Shown here: in pieces, positions 11,701 through 24,671 of the stretch
How positions within the stretch are numbered: the first letter of the stretch is position 1
How the letters are laid out: the number at the start of each line of letters is the position of its first letter
Assembly (NCBI RefSeq): GCF_047495875.1
Contig: NC_092467.1
Location: 11,435,566-11,499,565 of the forward strand
DNA length: 64,000 nt
Origin: Pithys albifrons albifrons
Lineage: Eukaryota > Chordata > Aves > Passeriformes > Thamnophilidae
Reading direction: 5' to 3'
Made by a program: the position numbers and the translations under genes
The notes under the pieces: generated by a model
Database searches by the model: none
The model's input: the letters and a program-made list of their open reading frames with translations, nothing else
Told to the model about the DNA's origin: nothing

Positions 11701-14700
11701 CATTGAAAGCTCTCAGCAAGCTAAGCTACAGTGATTAATTAAATTTTACAGCTACCCTGTGCACTAAGCAAATACTGCATTATTATTTTTTGCTTTAATA
11801 AATAGCAAATGCAGAATGCAGAAGGGAAAGCATTTAGAAGTGTATCCAATCAGTTGGGGTGGCTCCTTCTCTTATTTGTAATCTCCCCTTGGATGCCTGG
11901 TAGGATCAGTATTGCTTTTTTTGGTAACTAGAGTCAGACGGGCTTCATCCTCAGTCCCCTGTAGGTCAGAGATAAATTCCCAGAAGACAACCAAAACAGA
12001 TATAAATCCAATCCAAAGGACAGAGTAAAGTCCCTTTCTAAATGTAGTTAGGCTTTTTCAGTTCTTTTCTCCCTAAAGTGAGCAGATTTGGAAGCCCTGT
12101 GATCAGCATGACTCTTTAGCCCCAAGGATACGGGTCTGAGTAGCAGATGCTGGGGAAGCCTTTGTGCTTTGCTGGACATAGGCTGTACCTCAGGATAACC
12201 TACCCTTGCTAGCTCTTAAAAGAACAGGGATATCCTTTCTTGCCTGTCTGTGTTTAGGGCATGAAAGGTGGTTGAGAGAGAGCTCCCACATAACATGTGC
12301 TGGAGGAAGGGCAGACATGGGGATTCTTTTGGCTCAGCAGATTCTGTGTGTAGAAATGTTTGAATAGAGTCCCATCTTGGGAGGCATACAGGGGAATTAG
12401 AAAAACACCACCAAAACCAATCAACCAAAGAAAAAAACAACAAAAAAGGGGTATTGAACATTTCAGAAATAAAAGCTATGTTTTCTCCACAGCCTTTTTG
12501 TAATAAGACAAGTGTAACAGATGAGAAAGCTGGCCTAGCTGAGGGAGCAGTTCCTGAACTTTGTGCCATTTTTTATGATTTGTTAGGAAAACAGCAAATA
12601 TTCTAAATGAGCATCATGATTCTAGGATGGGTGGGTATCAAAATTTTGCATGGACATGGAAAGAAGCTGGGCACACGATGGAAGGAAAGCTTCACTAAAG
12701 GCTCTTAAATAAAATAGCATAAAGGCTGTTTACAGAAAAAAGAAAGTCAGCCTCTCATCTGACCAGATATGGTGGTTGCTCTTGTACATGGATAATATCC
12801 TGTACCTTGCAATGGATTTTGTAAGGCCCTTGCCTCCATAAGGAAAGAGTTATGGTTTTGGTTTAATTGTTGCAAGGAACAACTTCAGCTGAATTTACAT
12901 AACAGAATGGCCAGTCTAGAGGAACTTCTTTACTTTTTATTTCCTAGCTGGCATCCCAACCTGCAGACTCTGTATGAGATGATGAAAATAGAAGAAAAGT
13001 TCTGTCCCAACATGTGCTCTTAGCTCAGCTGTAATGACCTTTGGATAGACTTTATTCTTCAAGGAGTGGATGCCTAGGCAGAGGTAATCAACTTTCCTCC
13101 AGTGACTTTCTTTGCTGCCAGTGCAGCAAACTGTTACCACTAGTGCTGTCTGTGGGACCATTGTGCTTTGCAGGTAGTGTTTGCCTCTGTCAGCCAAAGG
13201 AAACCTCTTCTGGCAGAGCCGCCAAAAGTGTATTGCAGCTAAAAGCATTATTTACATTTAGCTCATTGAAACAGCATTCCTGTTCTGGAGGGTGGTTTCT
13301 GGGGAACTCTATCATGTCAGTTCATCACCAGGCTGACCTGGCCTCTCCAGAACCACTGTTTTCTTACACTGTGCCTACACATTTTATTTTATTTTTCCCC
13401 TGTTTGTTGGACTTTGATGTACTTCCAGAAAGCACTGTGTGCCATGGCAGAGAAGCACATGGAAAGATGCAAGGGGATTTCATAAAGCATAAGAAAGGTA
13501 AGTCCTTTGTCACAGTTGAGTGCAGCTTTGTCAGTGTGTTTTTATTCTAAACCTCGGTAACTCACGATTGCAGGTTAATTGCAGTAGTGGATATGCATCA
13601 TTTTGGCACTGGCTCAGGTAGAGCCCGGAGGTGCAGCCACCTTCCAGGCAGGCTGGGGACAGAGGGAAGGGCTGCAGCAGCTGGCTGTGAACGAGAGGCT
13701 TGGTGACATGACTGCAGGGTTGAGAGGGAGGCAACAAGGAGTAAAGATCTGGAGCCAGATCCCAGTTTCCAAGGGATGCAGTCAGGCACAGGGGCCTGCT
13801 TCTGATTGCTTTTTTCCACAGTAGACGAAAGAGGCCAATGGGATCATGGATACAGGGACAAGCATCCCCCAGATGGCAAAGGACCAAGCGATACTGAATG
13901 TGGGAGGACTTGGCAGCATCATAGTGGAATTACAACTCTCATTTGTCAGAGATCTGTAGGTGAACTGCTGGAATTCAGAGTGACTGTGGAAAAGCAGACT
14001 CTGAACTGTGGCAGAGAGAGTGTTGGAAAATGCAAGGCCCAGCCATCGGGTTTGACTAGCAAGGCTGTTTTTTGAGAGGGCAGGGAATTTTTTGAATAGG
14101 AAATTGCCACTGAGGTCATTCTGGCCATGCTTTAATATCTTGGATTTACCTAACTGAAATATTATTTTCCATTTTGGTTGGTTATGCTCTCATTCACTGT
14201 CTTAATCCAGCGTTTGAGGCTGAGTTTTACTGAGATGTGGCCCCAAGCTGACTGGAGCTTAGGACCAAATGAAGTGTGAGTGAATCCTTTGCATTTTTAG
14301 TAGGAAATTTGAGAGACTTAATTATTTAAACCTGGAAAACATCAGAGAAATGCATATTAAAAGTTGTTTATGAAGTGAAAGATGGTTCTTCAAGTGCTCT
14401 CTCCTGTTCATCTTCTGTGGGGATGTGATTGCCCAGAAGTGTCTCACTTGTTACAGGCACTGCGGGGCTGAACCTGGAGAGATGTGTTTGCCCTCATGAG
14501 GCTGTGTGACCTCTGTGATTTTTGGATCCAGGTTTCCAGGGCAGCTTTGGGAATGCCACACCAAATCTTTTTACTTGTTTTGAATTGGTTTTGGCTGCTC
14601 AGAGCCTGGTAATGTGGTACCATCTGCCTGGCTTATTGAATGTGTGAGGGTGTATAGCTGCTCTGGGAAAAAGGGACATATGGAAAATGATAGTTGGTGA

Positions 14701-17632
14701 ATCCCAGGAAAGAAAAGTCACGGGAAACCACCTAATTACCAAGGCTTAATAGCCAGTGAATCGACAGTAAGGAGCTTGGTTCTGAGGTCCTGTGGCATAA
14801 ATGCGTGATTTTGTTAACACCCCACTGCTACTGGGATACTTTTGTGTTTACAGGCCTTTCTCCCCTATTGCTGGAGGCCTTCAAATCCCAGATAGTCAAA
14901 ATCTCTATTCAGTGCTGCCTGCTGGGCGTTTAACAAGGGTCCTTGTAACTGGACCCAGTACAAGTACAAACATGAATGAAGAGTGCAGGGGCCACCAGAG
15001 CACCACAGGCTGCAAGGTAGCCAAATGGAGGCAGCCGCAGAAAAGCAGGATAAAGTAGACAATGACCCTCAGTGCCTCAAGGCATTGCTTCAAAAGGTGT
15101 CAACACCAATTAAATTGTAAAGGCTCTGTCAGCTTCTGAAAAGTTATCTAGGCAGAGACAGAAAGTACAGAATCAAAGGGGCTGCAATGAGGTTTTGTGT
15201 GTCTGGCAGCAGAGTGGGTGTACACATGCTCCTGGCAGTGTGGGATCTGGCTGGGAGCCTCCCAAAGGCAGAGCCATGCTTGGGGTGGAAAAGAGGCAAG
15301 GCAGCTACTGTGGGGTCTCCTGCACCACTGGTTTTTATCAACAGTGGGGGAGTGTTTAATAACATGAACCAGGGTTGGTTAAAGAAAAAGCTGAACATTT
15401 CTCCCCCATCTCAGTCAGAGGTTAATACATTTGAGGGCTGGATGCAATGTCTTCCCCCAAAAATGTGCTTTCTGTGTGCTCTGAGCATTTTTAATTTCCT
15501 TGTGATAAATAGTTGCTCTCAAATTTATTTTATTCATTGCTGTATAAAATTGCTTATTAGAAAAAGAAGTGGTGTTTTAGCAACTGATTTCTTTTTGTGG
15601 CTAGAAATGTATACCTCTTAAATTCTCATGCTGTCTCTCCCCTTTACTCATGGGACTGGAACAGTCTCATCCTAGTCTTTAAAATGGTCAGAGGTGCAGG
15701 GTGGAGCTACAGGTAGGCATTATGGTGCCCCTTATGGATGAGGCTGTAGTGATGCACACAGATGAGTATCGTGGTCTTTTCAATGCCACAGTCAAGCTGT
15801 GGAGTCCAAAGCACAAAGAAAGAGGTTGAATACTCAGTTTGGTGCTCACATGTGGTAAGGAGGGGAAGAAACATGTGTCTTCTGCATGTAGTGCCTAAAT
15901 TTCATGTAAAAAGCTGAAATGCTTCATATATAAAATAAATAAATAGTTTATGCTTGAAGAAAGCTTCTAACTCTAATATTTATTCTTGTTTGCTCATAAA
16001 AAACCTGCAGAAATCTGTTCATGCTCTCTTTGAAACACAATTTAAAATGTGAATTAAAACAAGGAATTCATATTGTTGCCTTTAGAGTTTGCTCACAAAA
16101 CACTGTTATGGCAACTCAAGTGGCCAAAGGATGTTGATATTAACTCATCTTTGTAGGTATACACAGCAAATCATATAGTTCAAATTTTTGGTACAGTGGG
16201 TTCTAAATAGGGTATTTTGCCAAATCTGCATTGGTACAGTAACAAATTGTTTAATGAAGAAATTGATTTGGGAGAAGGAATCTGATTTGAAAGGTTTAGG
16301 AATACTGTTTAAATGAGAAGATATAAAACTAAAGGCTTATTGCTGCATTATATTAAAGCCTTTTCCAGAAAAGTAGGTGATGTAAAAGCAACAATGAAAA
16401 TTTCTGGAATACATTCATCTACCTACAGGCAAGTTTTTTCTCTGACTAGAAGTTCAGACAGTGTTTGTTTTTCAGTATCTGATTATTATCATGTTTTTGG
16501 AATTCATCATTTTTAAATGTACCAATGCTGTAAAAAACCAAAATGTTACTTTCTGATAAGATTGAAGGACGTGAATCTCTCTTTTTGAGTAACAGCTCAG
16601 TTTAGCAATTATAATCTTCTGAACCTGGAGCAGAAGTATTTTGGGGGTGGGTAGAAAGTCAGGCTGTATGGGGCAGTGTTAGGCAAATGGCAGAAGAAGG
16701 GTGCTCAGGATCCCCTTCTCTGGCCTTGCCAAGACCACACGCTTCCTGGTGTCTGAGTGGAGAGCAGGTGTATTTCATACCACCCATGAGGAGGATTTCA
16801 TGAGTATTTTTGGGCAGTCAGCCATGCCCCATGGCTGTCCCAGCTGTGCTAGTGGTAACAACTGAGTGGGCTTTGGCACAAATATCCAGCTGATCTCTGA
16901 AATCCATCACTGAGCAGCACTGATGAGAGGAAGAGCCTGTGCCTTTTCCTGCTCTTATGGAAGAGCTGGCAGGGGAAGCTGGCCTTGGCAGTGGATTTCT
17001 CTCCGTGTGAGGATTTTCAGACTTTGCCCAGGAGTTAGGACAAGCTTTTGGGACTGGCACTGCAGTGCACCTGAAGTAGCACTCAGTGCTGTAGCAGCTG
17101 AAATGCACAAGCAAGTTGTGAGTACACATGTGGGTATACAGCAAGAAGGTTGGGAGGGAAACCGGAGCATGCTTGGGCAGATGCTGATTAGTATTTCTCC
17201 ACAAATGATGTTGAAAGACTGGGTTATGCTTTGTGTTGGGAGTGAAGACAATGAATGTATCAGAGCTGCCACCTCTACAGTCATCAGACCTGCTACTGGC
17301 GAGTTGTTTCCCACAGGTGTAACTCAGTAAGAAGTGTAGGAAAGGGGGATAATCACTGGAGTTGTAGCTCAGTACCAATTCCATCCTGCCTATTTGTCAA
17401 CTGTTGCTAGGTAGCTGCCTGGTGGGAGTGGAGAAGTGGGATTTTTTCCCCCACTCTTAAAACACTGTATTGCAAATTGCTGTCCTTCTTTGCCAATGGG
17501 GAGAACATGTCCCAGTGCTGCTCTGGGAAGTGTGACTGCAAGCCAGGCTGTGTTCCTGTCAGCCTCTGTGCCTGGGAGATGGTACAAATGCTGCAGCTCA
17601 TCTCCGAACTGTCCATAAACAAGTTTCGGCAG

Positions 17633-17656
17633 CTTTCTCCAATTTACTGGAGAAAG
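17633..17656. repeat. Short inverted repeat, 9-bp arms
   Basis: CTTTCTCCA (17633-17641) and TGGAGAAAG (17648-17656) are perfect inverted arms around a 6-nt AT-rich loop. No gene is nearby. No function is assigned. Confidence 0.7.
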
Positions 17657-18061
17657 TGAATAGTGTGCAGAAGGCCACCTGATTATGGCAGGAAAGTAAA
17701 AGTTAACAAGGTGTTGCTGTGGTTTGGGGCAAAGTTCCTCAATCTAATGCTGGTATGCTTTGTACTGATTCATTTTTCATGTAGAAAAAAAGAGTTCAAA
17801 AATATTATTTCCACATAGTGTTTTGCTCTAAAAGTCAAAAGCACTGGAGAATGGTATGAGCCTTAATTATTTTTTTCTTTTGTAAAAAAACCCCCACAAT
17901 CAGCATTGCAATTTTTGCCTTTCTGTGGATATTGAAACAAATTGTGGGAAGAGATCATGATTTTACTGCAAAGAAATACTAATGTTGCTTCTTTACAGAA
18001 TTGTAATAGTGCAGGCATTCCTCCAAGAGTTAGCAAAATTAGTGCAGCTCTTTCTGGGCAG

Positions 18062-18225
18062 CGATAGGAGAAACACGACTGTGTGTTGTCCGTCTGCCGG
18101 CGAGCGCAGAGCACTCCTGGTGTCTGAGGGCTGCTCCGAGACTGCCCTGCCTTTGTGCGGGCGTACAGCACACAGCACATGTTACATGGCTGAGTGCATC
18201 GCAGACTCTGTCACTTCAGGGTATC
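18062..18225. other. Small CpG-dense patch
   Basis: Eleven CpG dinucleotides fall within about 165 bp, nine of them in the first 100 bp. Typical sequence around it has one or none per 100 bp. It is too short for a standard CpG island and no gene start is apparent beside it. Confidence 0.6.
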
Positions 18226-21200
18226 GCCCACTTAAACAACATCCTCATCATTTTTCTTAGGAAATGATCTGAGACAAAATATTGAATTATTTAGAGTACC
18301 GCTGGGAGAGGGAATTGATTCCTTGCTGTATCAGAGAGAAATAGCTGCTCTTTTGAGGCTTGATCCAAAGCTTGGAGAAGTCAGTGAGAATCTTTCCATT
18401 GATTTCAATAGGCTTTAGATCATGCACTTATTCACTCATCAACTATTTCTCCTTAGTTCGAACAAAACAATGCAGCCTTGCATTGCAAGATACTCAGTTT
18501 GCTGTACCTAAAAGAAATACCTTCTGTCCCATTCTGCTGAATATAAAAATCATTCACAGCCTGATGAAATAAGCAAGTAGCAAACAGCTTTTCCACATTG
18601 CTGAAACTTAAATTTATGCTCTTTGCATTTGGAATTTTTCTAACATGAGCACAACTACCTGTGTATGTAAATTTTAAACTCAATATGTGATCTTGTGATA
18701 ATGTTTTCTTTCTTTGGAATTAATTCTTCTTGTTTGGAATAGGAATATATATCCCACTTTTTTTTCTTTCTAGGCTTTCAGATGTGTTTCAGCCTCTTTG
18801 CTGCCAAAGGAAAAAGTAGAGTATGCTTTCATTAGTTTCCAATTCCTATCCTGTTCCTGGGAAAGTCAAAATGCAGCACCTATATTGGACAGTACTGAAA
18901 TTTTCCATTTTGACACCAAGTCTGAAAAGAGTACGCAAACTAGGCAGGGCTTCTGCAGCTGCCATCAGCTTTTCCAACAGCCTCTTTGAAAAAGAGATGC
19001 AAATGTTATTTTCTTGAATGTCTGACTTACATCTTCTCTTTCCTCATGCCGTGCGTATTCAACCAAAGTTTAGCCACCTGAAAACAACACCACTCCTTTG
19101 TGAGTTTTCACAAGGGAGCCTGAGAGGAGGTCCATAGTCCAGTCTCAGTTTGCCATCTTTGTAAAATGACCCCGAAACAGACCTAACAAAATACATAATA
19201 GACAAATAAATAGCAGTGAGTGCCACACTCGACTTTTGACCTCTTAGGTTGTTCTAGAGTCAGGAGCAAGGCAGATTCATTGCTGGCCACTGGCAGCATA
19301 CCTGCTGCTGAGCTCAGGCTGCACAACACACCCGAGGGCTCTTCCTGAGTTGGTAGAAATACACTTGAGTGTAATTTAGATTAAGCAAAGATGCACCCCT
19401 GCTCTGTGGCTCAGCCTGTAGAACTGCTGAGGGCTTGCAGCAGGGTCCAGCTCCCAGGACAAGCCTTAACCCCAGGGAGGGGGCCAGAGCTCTGGCCAGC
19501 ATCGGCCCTTGTAGAAAGAAACACATATGGTAGAATTACATTCTGTTTTTCAGGAGAGCAATTTTTTCACTTTAATAATTTCATATTTTCTGTATGTTTT
19601 GTTTCTTTGTCTTAAAGAAAGTATTTTCAGATATTTAATTATTTCCTCATCCAGAGGAATTCTAAACAGCAGACTTATAGTACTCTCAATAATGTTATTC
19701 AGAAAGTGGGTTGTATCAAGTTGTAAGCATTTCAAAGTGTAAAGAAATCATGAAAGTAACATGAGGTTATCACAGGAAGTACAGAGACAGTGTGTTGAAT
19801 CACCACTTGTGAAAACTCTTGGTTTTGGGAGCTACCTCCACAGTCAAACTCTGGTCAACCATTATGTTTGCTTAAAAAAAAATTGTTGATATGTTGATAT
19901 TGCCCTATGATGCCTACCTAGAAGATTTGTGGGAAGACTGGACTGGGTTGAGGTTATTTCTATTTGTAAGATATCTGAGGCAAGAGTTGAAAGAGCATGA
20001 CTTCAGAAAAACGCCAGTCAATTTTCATAGCCAGAGGGATTCTGTCAGAGAAAAGGAGAAATAATAGCTTATATAAAATTCTGCAGTTTCATAAATTTTT
20101 ACAAATACCAAAACATTCACCAGAATCAGTCACAGAATCAGTAATAGGGAAACATTTAAGTCTTGACACAAGTTCTACTGGAGGCAGACTGATTATTTGC
20201 CTTGATTTTTTGGAGAAGGATGACAGCAATTGAGATTTTGTCAAGGATTTTGCGAAAGAACTAAGAGGTTCCAGGTTGCAGCCCTTTCAGCTTCACAGCC
20301 ACAGGGCAAGGTATGGAGGCTGAAATATTGAGAGACATTGCTGAGAGATTCTGATGGCCATTTTGGGGGGAATTTATCCGCTTCCTTCATTAGTGAATTT
20401 CCTCCCTCAGCTAAGAGTTAGCAGAGAGCTTGTTCCGTAGTTCCAATGGGATTTGGTGCTGCAGAGTCTGGGCAAAGCCTACTAGTAGGAAATAAGCATG
20501 CTGATAGCTTATCAATTTACCAACATGAAGGGAAAATGTTCTCAAGGAAAATTAATCTTCTTTGGGTAGAATAATTAATCTTTGAAACGCTAAACTTGCA
20601 AGAATGTGATTATTTAGGCAAGTGAAACGAGCAGGATATAAACTGTTAAATAGCACAGTAATATTATAGGAGGTTTAATTTCCAATGTTTTTACTTAAAC
20701 TCAGAACCAAATACATTTGTTTTGTTTTGTTTTTTAAAATTCTTTAGGGTTTGAGATGAAGATTATTTCTGTTACCTCTTTGAATTTGAAAATCATTGAT
20801 AGGAATCTTTGTGATTTTTGTAGTTGCTCAAGTCTTTCTCTTTAAGTAGGTTGATAGTTGCACAGATGAGAGAGACACTTTCCAAGACCAAGGACAAGAG
20901 CAGTTGTGGCAAGACAGAGTGGTGGGTTTATTTTCCTACCCCATTCCTACATAAACCACCTCTTTCCCCTTGCTTGCTCCTCTTGTAGAGATTAAGGAAA
21001 ACAGATCAGCTTTAAAAACAAGGTGACAAACATGGTCTCTAGGCTGCCTTCATTCTAAGAGTTATTTTCCACCAGTTAATTATCTTTTATTAAGAATTTT
21101 CTGTTGATGTTGGTGATGAAAATTTGCAGCATTGAATGAACCATTCTACATGGATACATAAGCAGACTGAATTCTGAGCAAAACAGAATTATTATAAAAG

Positions 21201-24072
21201 TTGGTTTATTATTTCCTTGAAATATGAGAGTAAGAAGAAGATTACAAAACCTAAAAATTTGGAGATGTGCATGTGTGTGTGGATAACTACTAAGTAGTCA
21301 GACTGAATTTACTGGGATGCAGCAGGGATGGCTGAGTCTGCATCAGAGTCAAGTCGGTGCCACCGGTACTGCTGAGGTCTCCTCTTTGGATAAGAACGTT
21401 CAGGGCCAGGTAGTGCCTGAGTCTTTTGACAGCACATAGCCAGTTCTCATATTTGTTTGTTTGTAAAATTTCTTCTTATAAAAGACAAAGTTCAGAGCAT
21501 TGAGTGGAATTAAAAAATCTGCCAGTGAATGATAAATTTGTAAATAGAGAAAAAACCTGAAAGACAATATTATACTCAGGGACATGTTTCATCTTTATTT
21601 ATTTTTCTTTATTTATTTGACTGTTTTATAAACTTTATTAAAACTGTGATTAGCCCTGGCTGTTTACCTATCTTGACAGCTATTGATAGATACTTTTTTA
21701 TCCATTTGTAAGCTTAAAATATTAAATAAATGAGCTGAAAATTGGGCATTTATTTTACTAGTGCCTACTATACATTTATAATTGGCTAGCTGGAAGGCTA
21801 CCTGGGTCTATTTTACTTGTGTTTTTAGGGAAGTGTTCCTCTCTGTACTTGTAGATATGAAATTTTTAGTTAATATTCCGATTTCAAATTAAAACAGTAC
21901 CAGGCAGTTACCTTTAGTTCCTTCCTTCCCACAGTAAGTTAAATTTAACTCTCTTTTACTTTAAAGATGTAAATACCTCTATATCAAATAGAACTATGTT
22001 GATTTAACTCTGGAGTTTTGGAGCTTTTTTTTTTTGCATTTAGGAAAGAAAACATACGGGGAAAGTTTAAGAAACCCTGTTGAATAGATGCTTCACAATT
22101 AGCAGCCGTGATTTTGCATGTGAACAATGGTTAAAATTCTGCCTTGTGATTGTTGGTTATTAGAATAATTTTTGCTCAATCATCTATTTCCTTTTATTGT
22201 CTTAAATGCAATTATTTTCATTAGAATCTACAATTAATGAGTTTGCTGGGGTGAGATGATGATCTTGGAAAATATTTCATAATTACAAATATGTCTTGAT
22301 CCATCTTCCTATTTTTGGCAAGTTCAGCTTAAAAATTTTCCTTATTTGTTGATGAATAATCTTCAGATTAGGTTGGGTCAACACTGCTGATGTAGACCCA
22401 CTGCAGTTTTCAAAACTTTGACTCTGAATTTTTTGCTGCTGGAGTCCATTTCTGGAAAGAGAACTGGATCATTAGCTGGCGGGAAATGGCATAGCTACGT
22501 TGAAAACAATTTTCACTAATTGATTTTCTGGCTGATTCAATTTCCAGTCTTGGCTCTCGCTTGGACCAGATGCAATATTATCTCTCAATATAACTCATGG
22601 TTAAATTTTACAGAAATGATATCCCTATGAAATTTCTATTTGTGCAACAGACTTAGTATTTATCTATCTATCTTGTTAAAATCTAAAATAAATTGTGGCA
22701 ATCCCATCCCACATTCAGGAAAGTGTCCTATTTTTGGTCTCCATGCCAACTCTCGGGAGAAGCGTCTACTATTTTGTACCATCATTATGAGTACATTCTC
22801 TTGTTACAGATAATAAACCCGCTCTCCTTTCTGTCGGCCTAGTCTATTCATTTAAAAATTGTTTCATTTTTTACAACACTAATGTTATTCTCAGCAGCTT
22901 GGCAACCCTAGGATAATAGCATAAATCAGTGAATTATTATTTTTGTTTAAGGCATTTCTAATTTTTAATTAAAAAGAAAAGTCAGACTCTTGCTGATCAC
23001 CTACAGGATTGTGACTCTCCATGGTTACCTGTCACTCAAAGAGATCTAGCTCTGAGGAATGCTAATTAGCACTGTTAAAGCACTGGTAATTGAACTGTGG
23101 AGACAGCCTGCAGAAGGAGGCTGTTTGCATTCAGTACTGCTTTGCCATTTAAATGGACTAGTACAGTCATGAAGGTAAGGAGGATAAAAGTGAAAAAAGC
23201 ACTCAGGCTGTAATTTTTCATTTTGACTTCAAAGTTGTTTACCAAAGTGTTTCCTAGAAACGAGTGCCCGTACCAAAAAAGTGTCACGCGTATCAACTTC
23301 GCTGACAACCTGCGCCTAAAAAGTGCACAATGCCCTTCATCTCTTGCTTTGCTGATTGCCTGGAGCAGCCACTTGTAGCAGTGGAGCTTGGGCTGCTCCT
23401 GCCTGGGATGACCCACACTGCTCCTTGCTCGGTGCTGCTGTTCCAAGCAGGAGATTTAAATTTGGTACTTCCTTAATTTTTAAACAAGCTGAAGAAAAGC
23501 CCTGAAGGAAGCTAGTCTTCATGCTGTGGTTGATGACTCTTTTCCAGATACTTATTTGACTCCCAGTGCCATGATATTCATTTGTCCTGGAATAATGGTT
23601 TTTATGAGAATTTTTCAGAGGTTTGCTGAGGTGAGGCAGAATGTTTCTTGGTGCCCTGGAAGGAAAACCCAAGACCTCTATCATTGGGGTAGGCTGATTG
23701 TCTGGCACCTTCAGGTGGGCATGTTTTTTTCTTTGAAGGTAAATACTCAGGATCTCTTGAAGATCTAATACTTTTCTTAAAAGCACCACAAAAGTTAGGT
23801 AGCCATGTCATGTTGATCTAATGCATCTTTGTCATCTCTTTGCTTATTCAATCTCTTTGTCTTTTTCCATTGTACAACCTGATGTCTCAAACTATTCTCC
23901 ATGCCTTCAAAGAGTTGTAAGTTTGTTTGGTTTAGCAAATCTGAACAATCTCATTCAGACATATCAAGTCCTAAGGTTACCTTCGTCTGTAGATTGTGAT
24001 GCAACTCTTACCTGAGTCATACATTTAGATGCTTTGAGAGAATACTGATTTTAAAATGTGTCATTCAACTAA

Positions 24073-24196
24073 TAGAATCATAGAATTAGAATATCCTGAG
24101 TTGAGAGGGACCAACACAGATCAGATCATAGAAGTCCAGCTCCTGGCCCTGCACAGGGCAACTCCGAGTCACACCATGTGCTTGAGAGCATTATCC
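24073..24196 (-). mobile_element. CR1 LINE 3'-end fragment
   Basis: The plus strand reads TAGAATCATAGAATTAGAAT, then CCTGAGTTGAGAGGGACC, GAAGTCCAGCTCCTGGCC and CACCATGTGCTTGAGAGCAT. This is the reverse complement of a CR1 3' end, including the terminal octamer repeat at 24073-24086. It appears to belong to a different CR1 subfamily from the copy at 8.6 kb, judging by the wording of the shared region. Confidence 0.9.
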
Positions 24197-24647
24197 ACAT
24201 AGATGAAATTGGATTTTTTTCTGTTTATTAGATACATGTGTGTACATTTCAGTACTTGCAAGATCATGAATTGATCATTTGATTATGTAAAGTGAATATT
24301 TGCAGCATTCGACAACTGTACTTTATGAAGCAGTGAATATTTTGGAAAGATGCTAACTTAAGCATTTCAGCATACTTTTGTGTTAAAAAGCTAATATAAT
24401 GCAGAACGTTTCCAGGTGTTACCCTCACAGGTGACTTAAACTTGAAATCTCTTTTCTCCTAAATGTAAGATCCTACCTATTCTCGATGGATAAAACTGAC
24501 TCCATATCTCAGTGAGTACAGGACTTCATGCAGACATTTCAGTGCGCAAGACTGTTAGCTGGATAGAATGCAAGTATTATCTTTATGTATCCCCACCTTT
24601 GTGTCTATTTATCCAAAACTGTTCCTGTGTGCTATGTTCCTTTTATT

Positions 24648-24671
24648 CCCCACCTCCCCCACCCCCCCCCC
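24648..24671. repeat. C-rich low-complexity tract
   Basis: C-runs of 4, 5 and 10 bases are separated by A and T. On the minus strand this gives four G-tracts that could form a G-quadruplex. Confidence 0.8.

Larger units (their letters stand above)
8716..24072. other. Gene-free DNA
   Basis: This 15-kb stretch holds no supported gene. Its longer open frames (13041-13550 plus, 16818-17384 minus) show no family resemblance and overlap equally long frames on the other strand. It contains the CpG patch at 18.1 kb, a 9-bp-arm hairpin at 17.6 kb, an AT-rich tract with homeodomain-type sites at 22.1-23.1 kb, and short TTTATTTA-type repeats near 21.6 kb. Confidence 0.6.

Noticed and set aside
13041..13550. 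169-codon open frame on the plus strand
   Set aside because: Its composition is consistent with translated non-coding DNA. There is no homology I can name and no splice or promoter support.
16818..17384. 188-codon open frame on the minus strand
   Set aside because: It is mirrored by open frames of 135 and 119 codons in other frames over the same bases. No domain or signal is recognisable.
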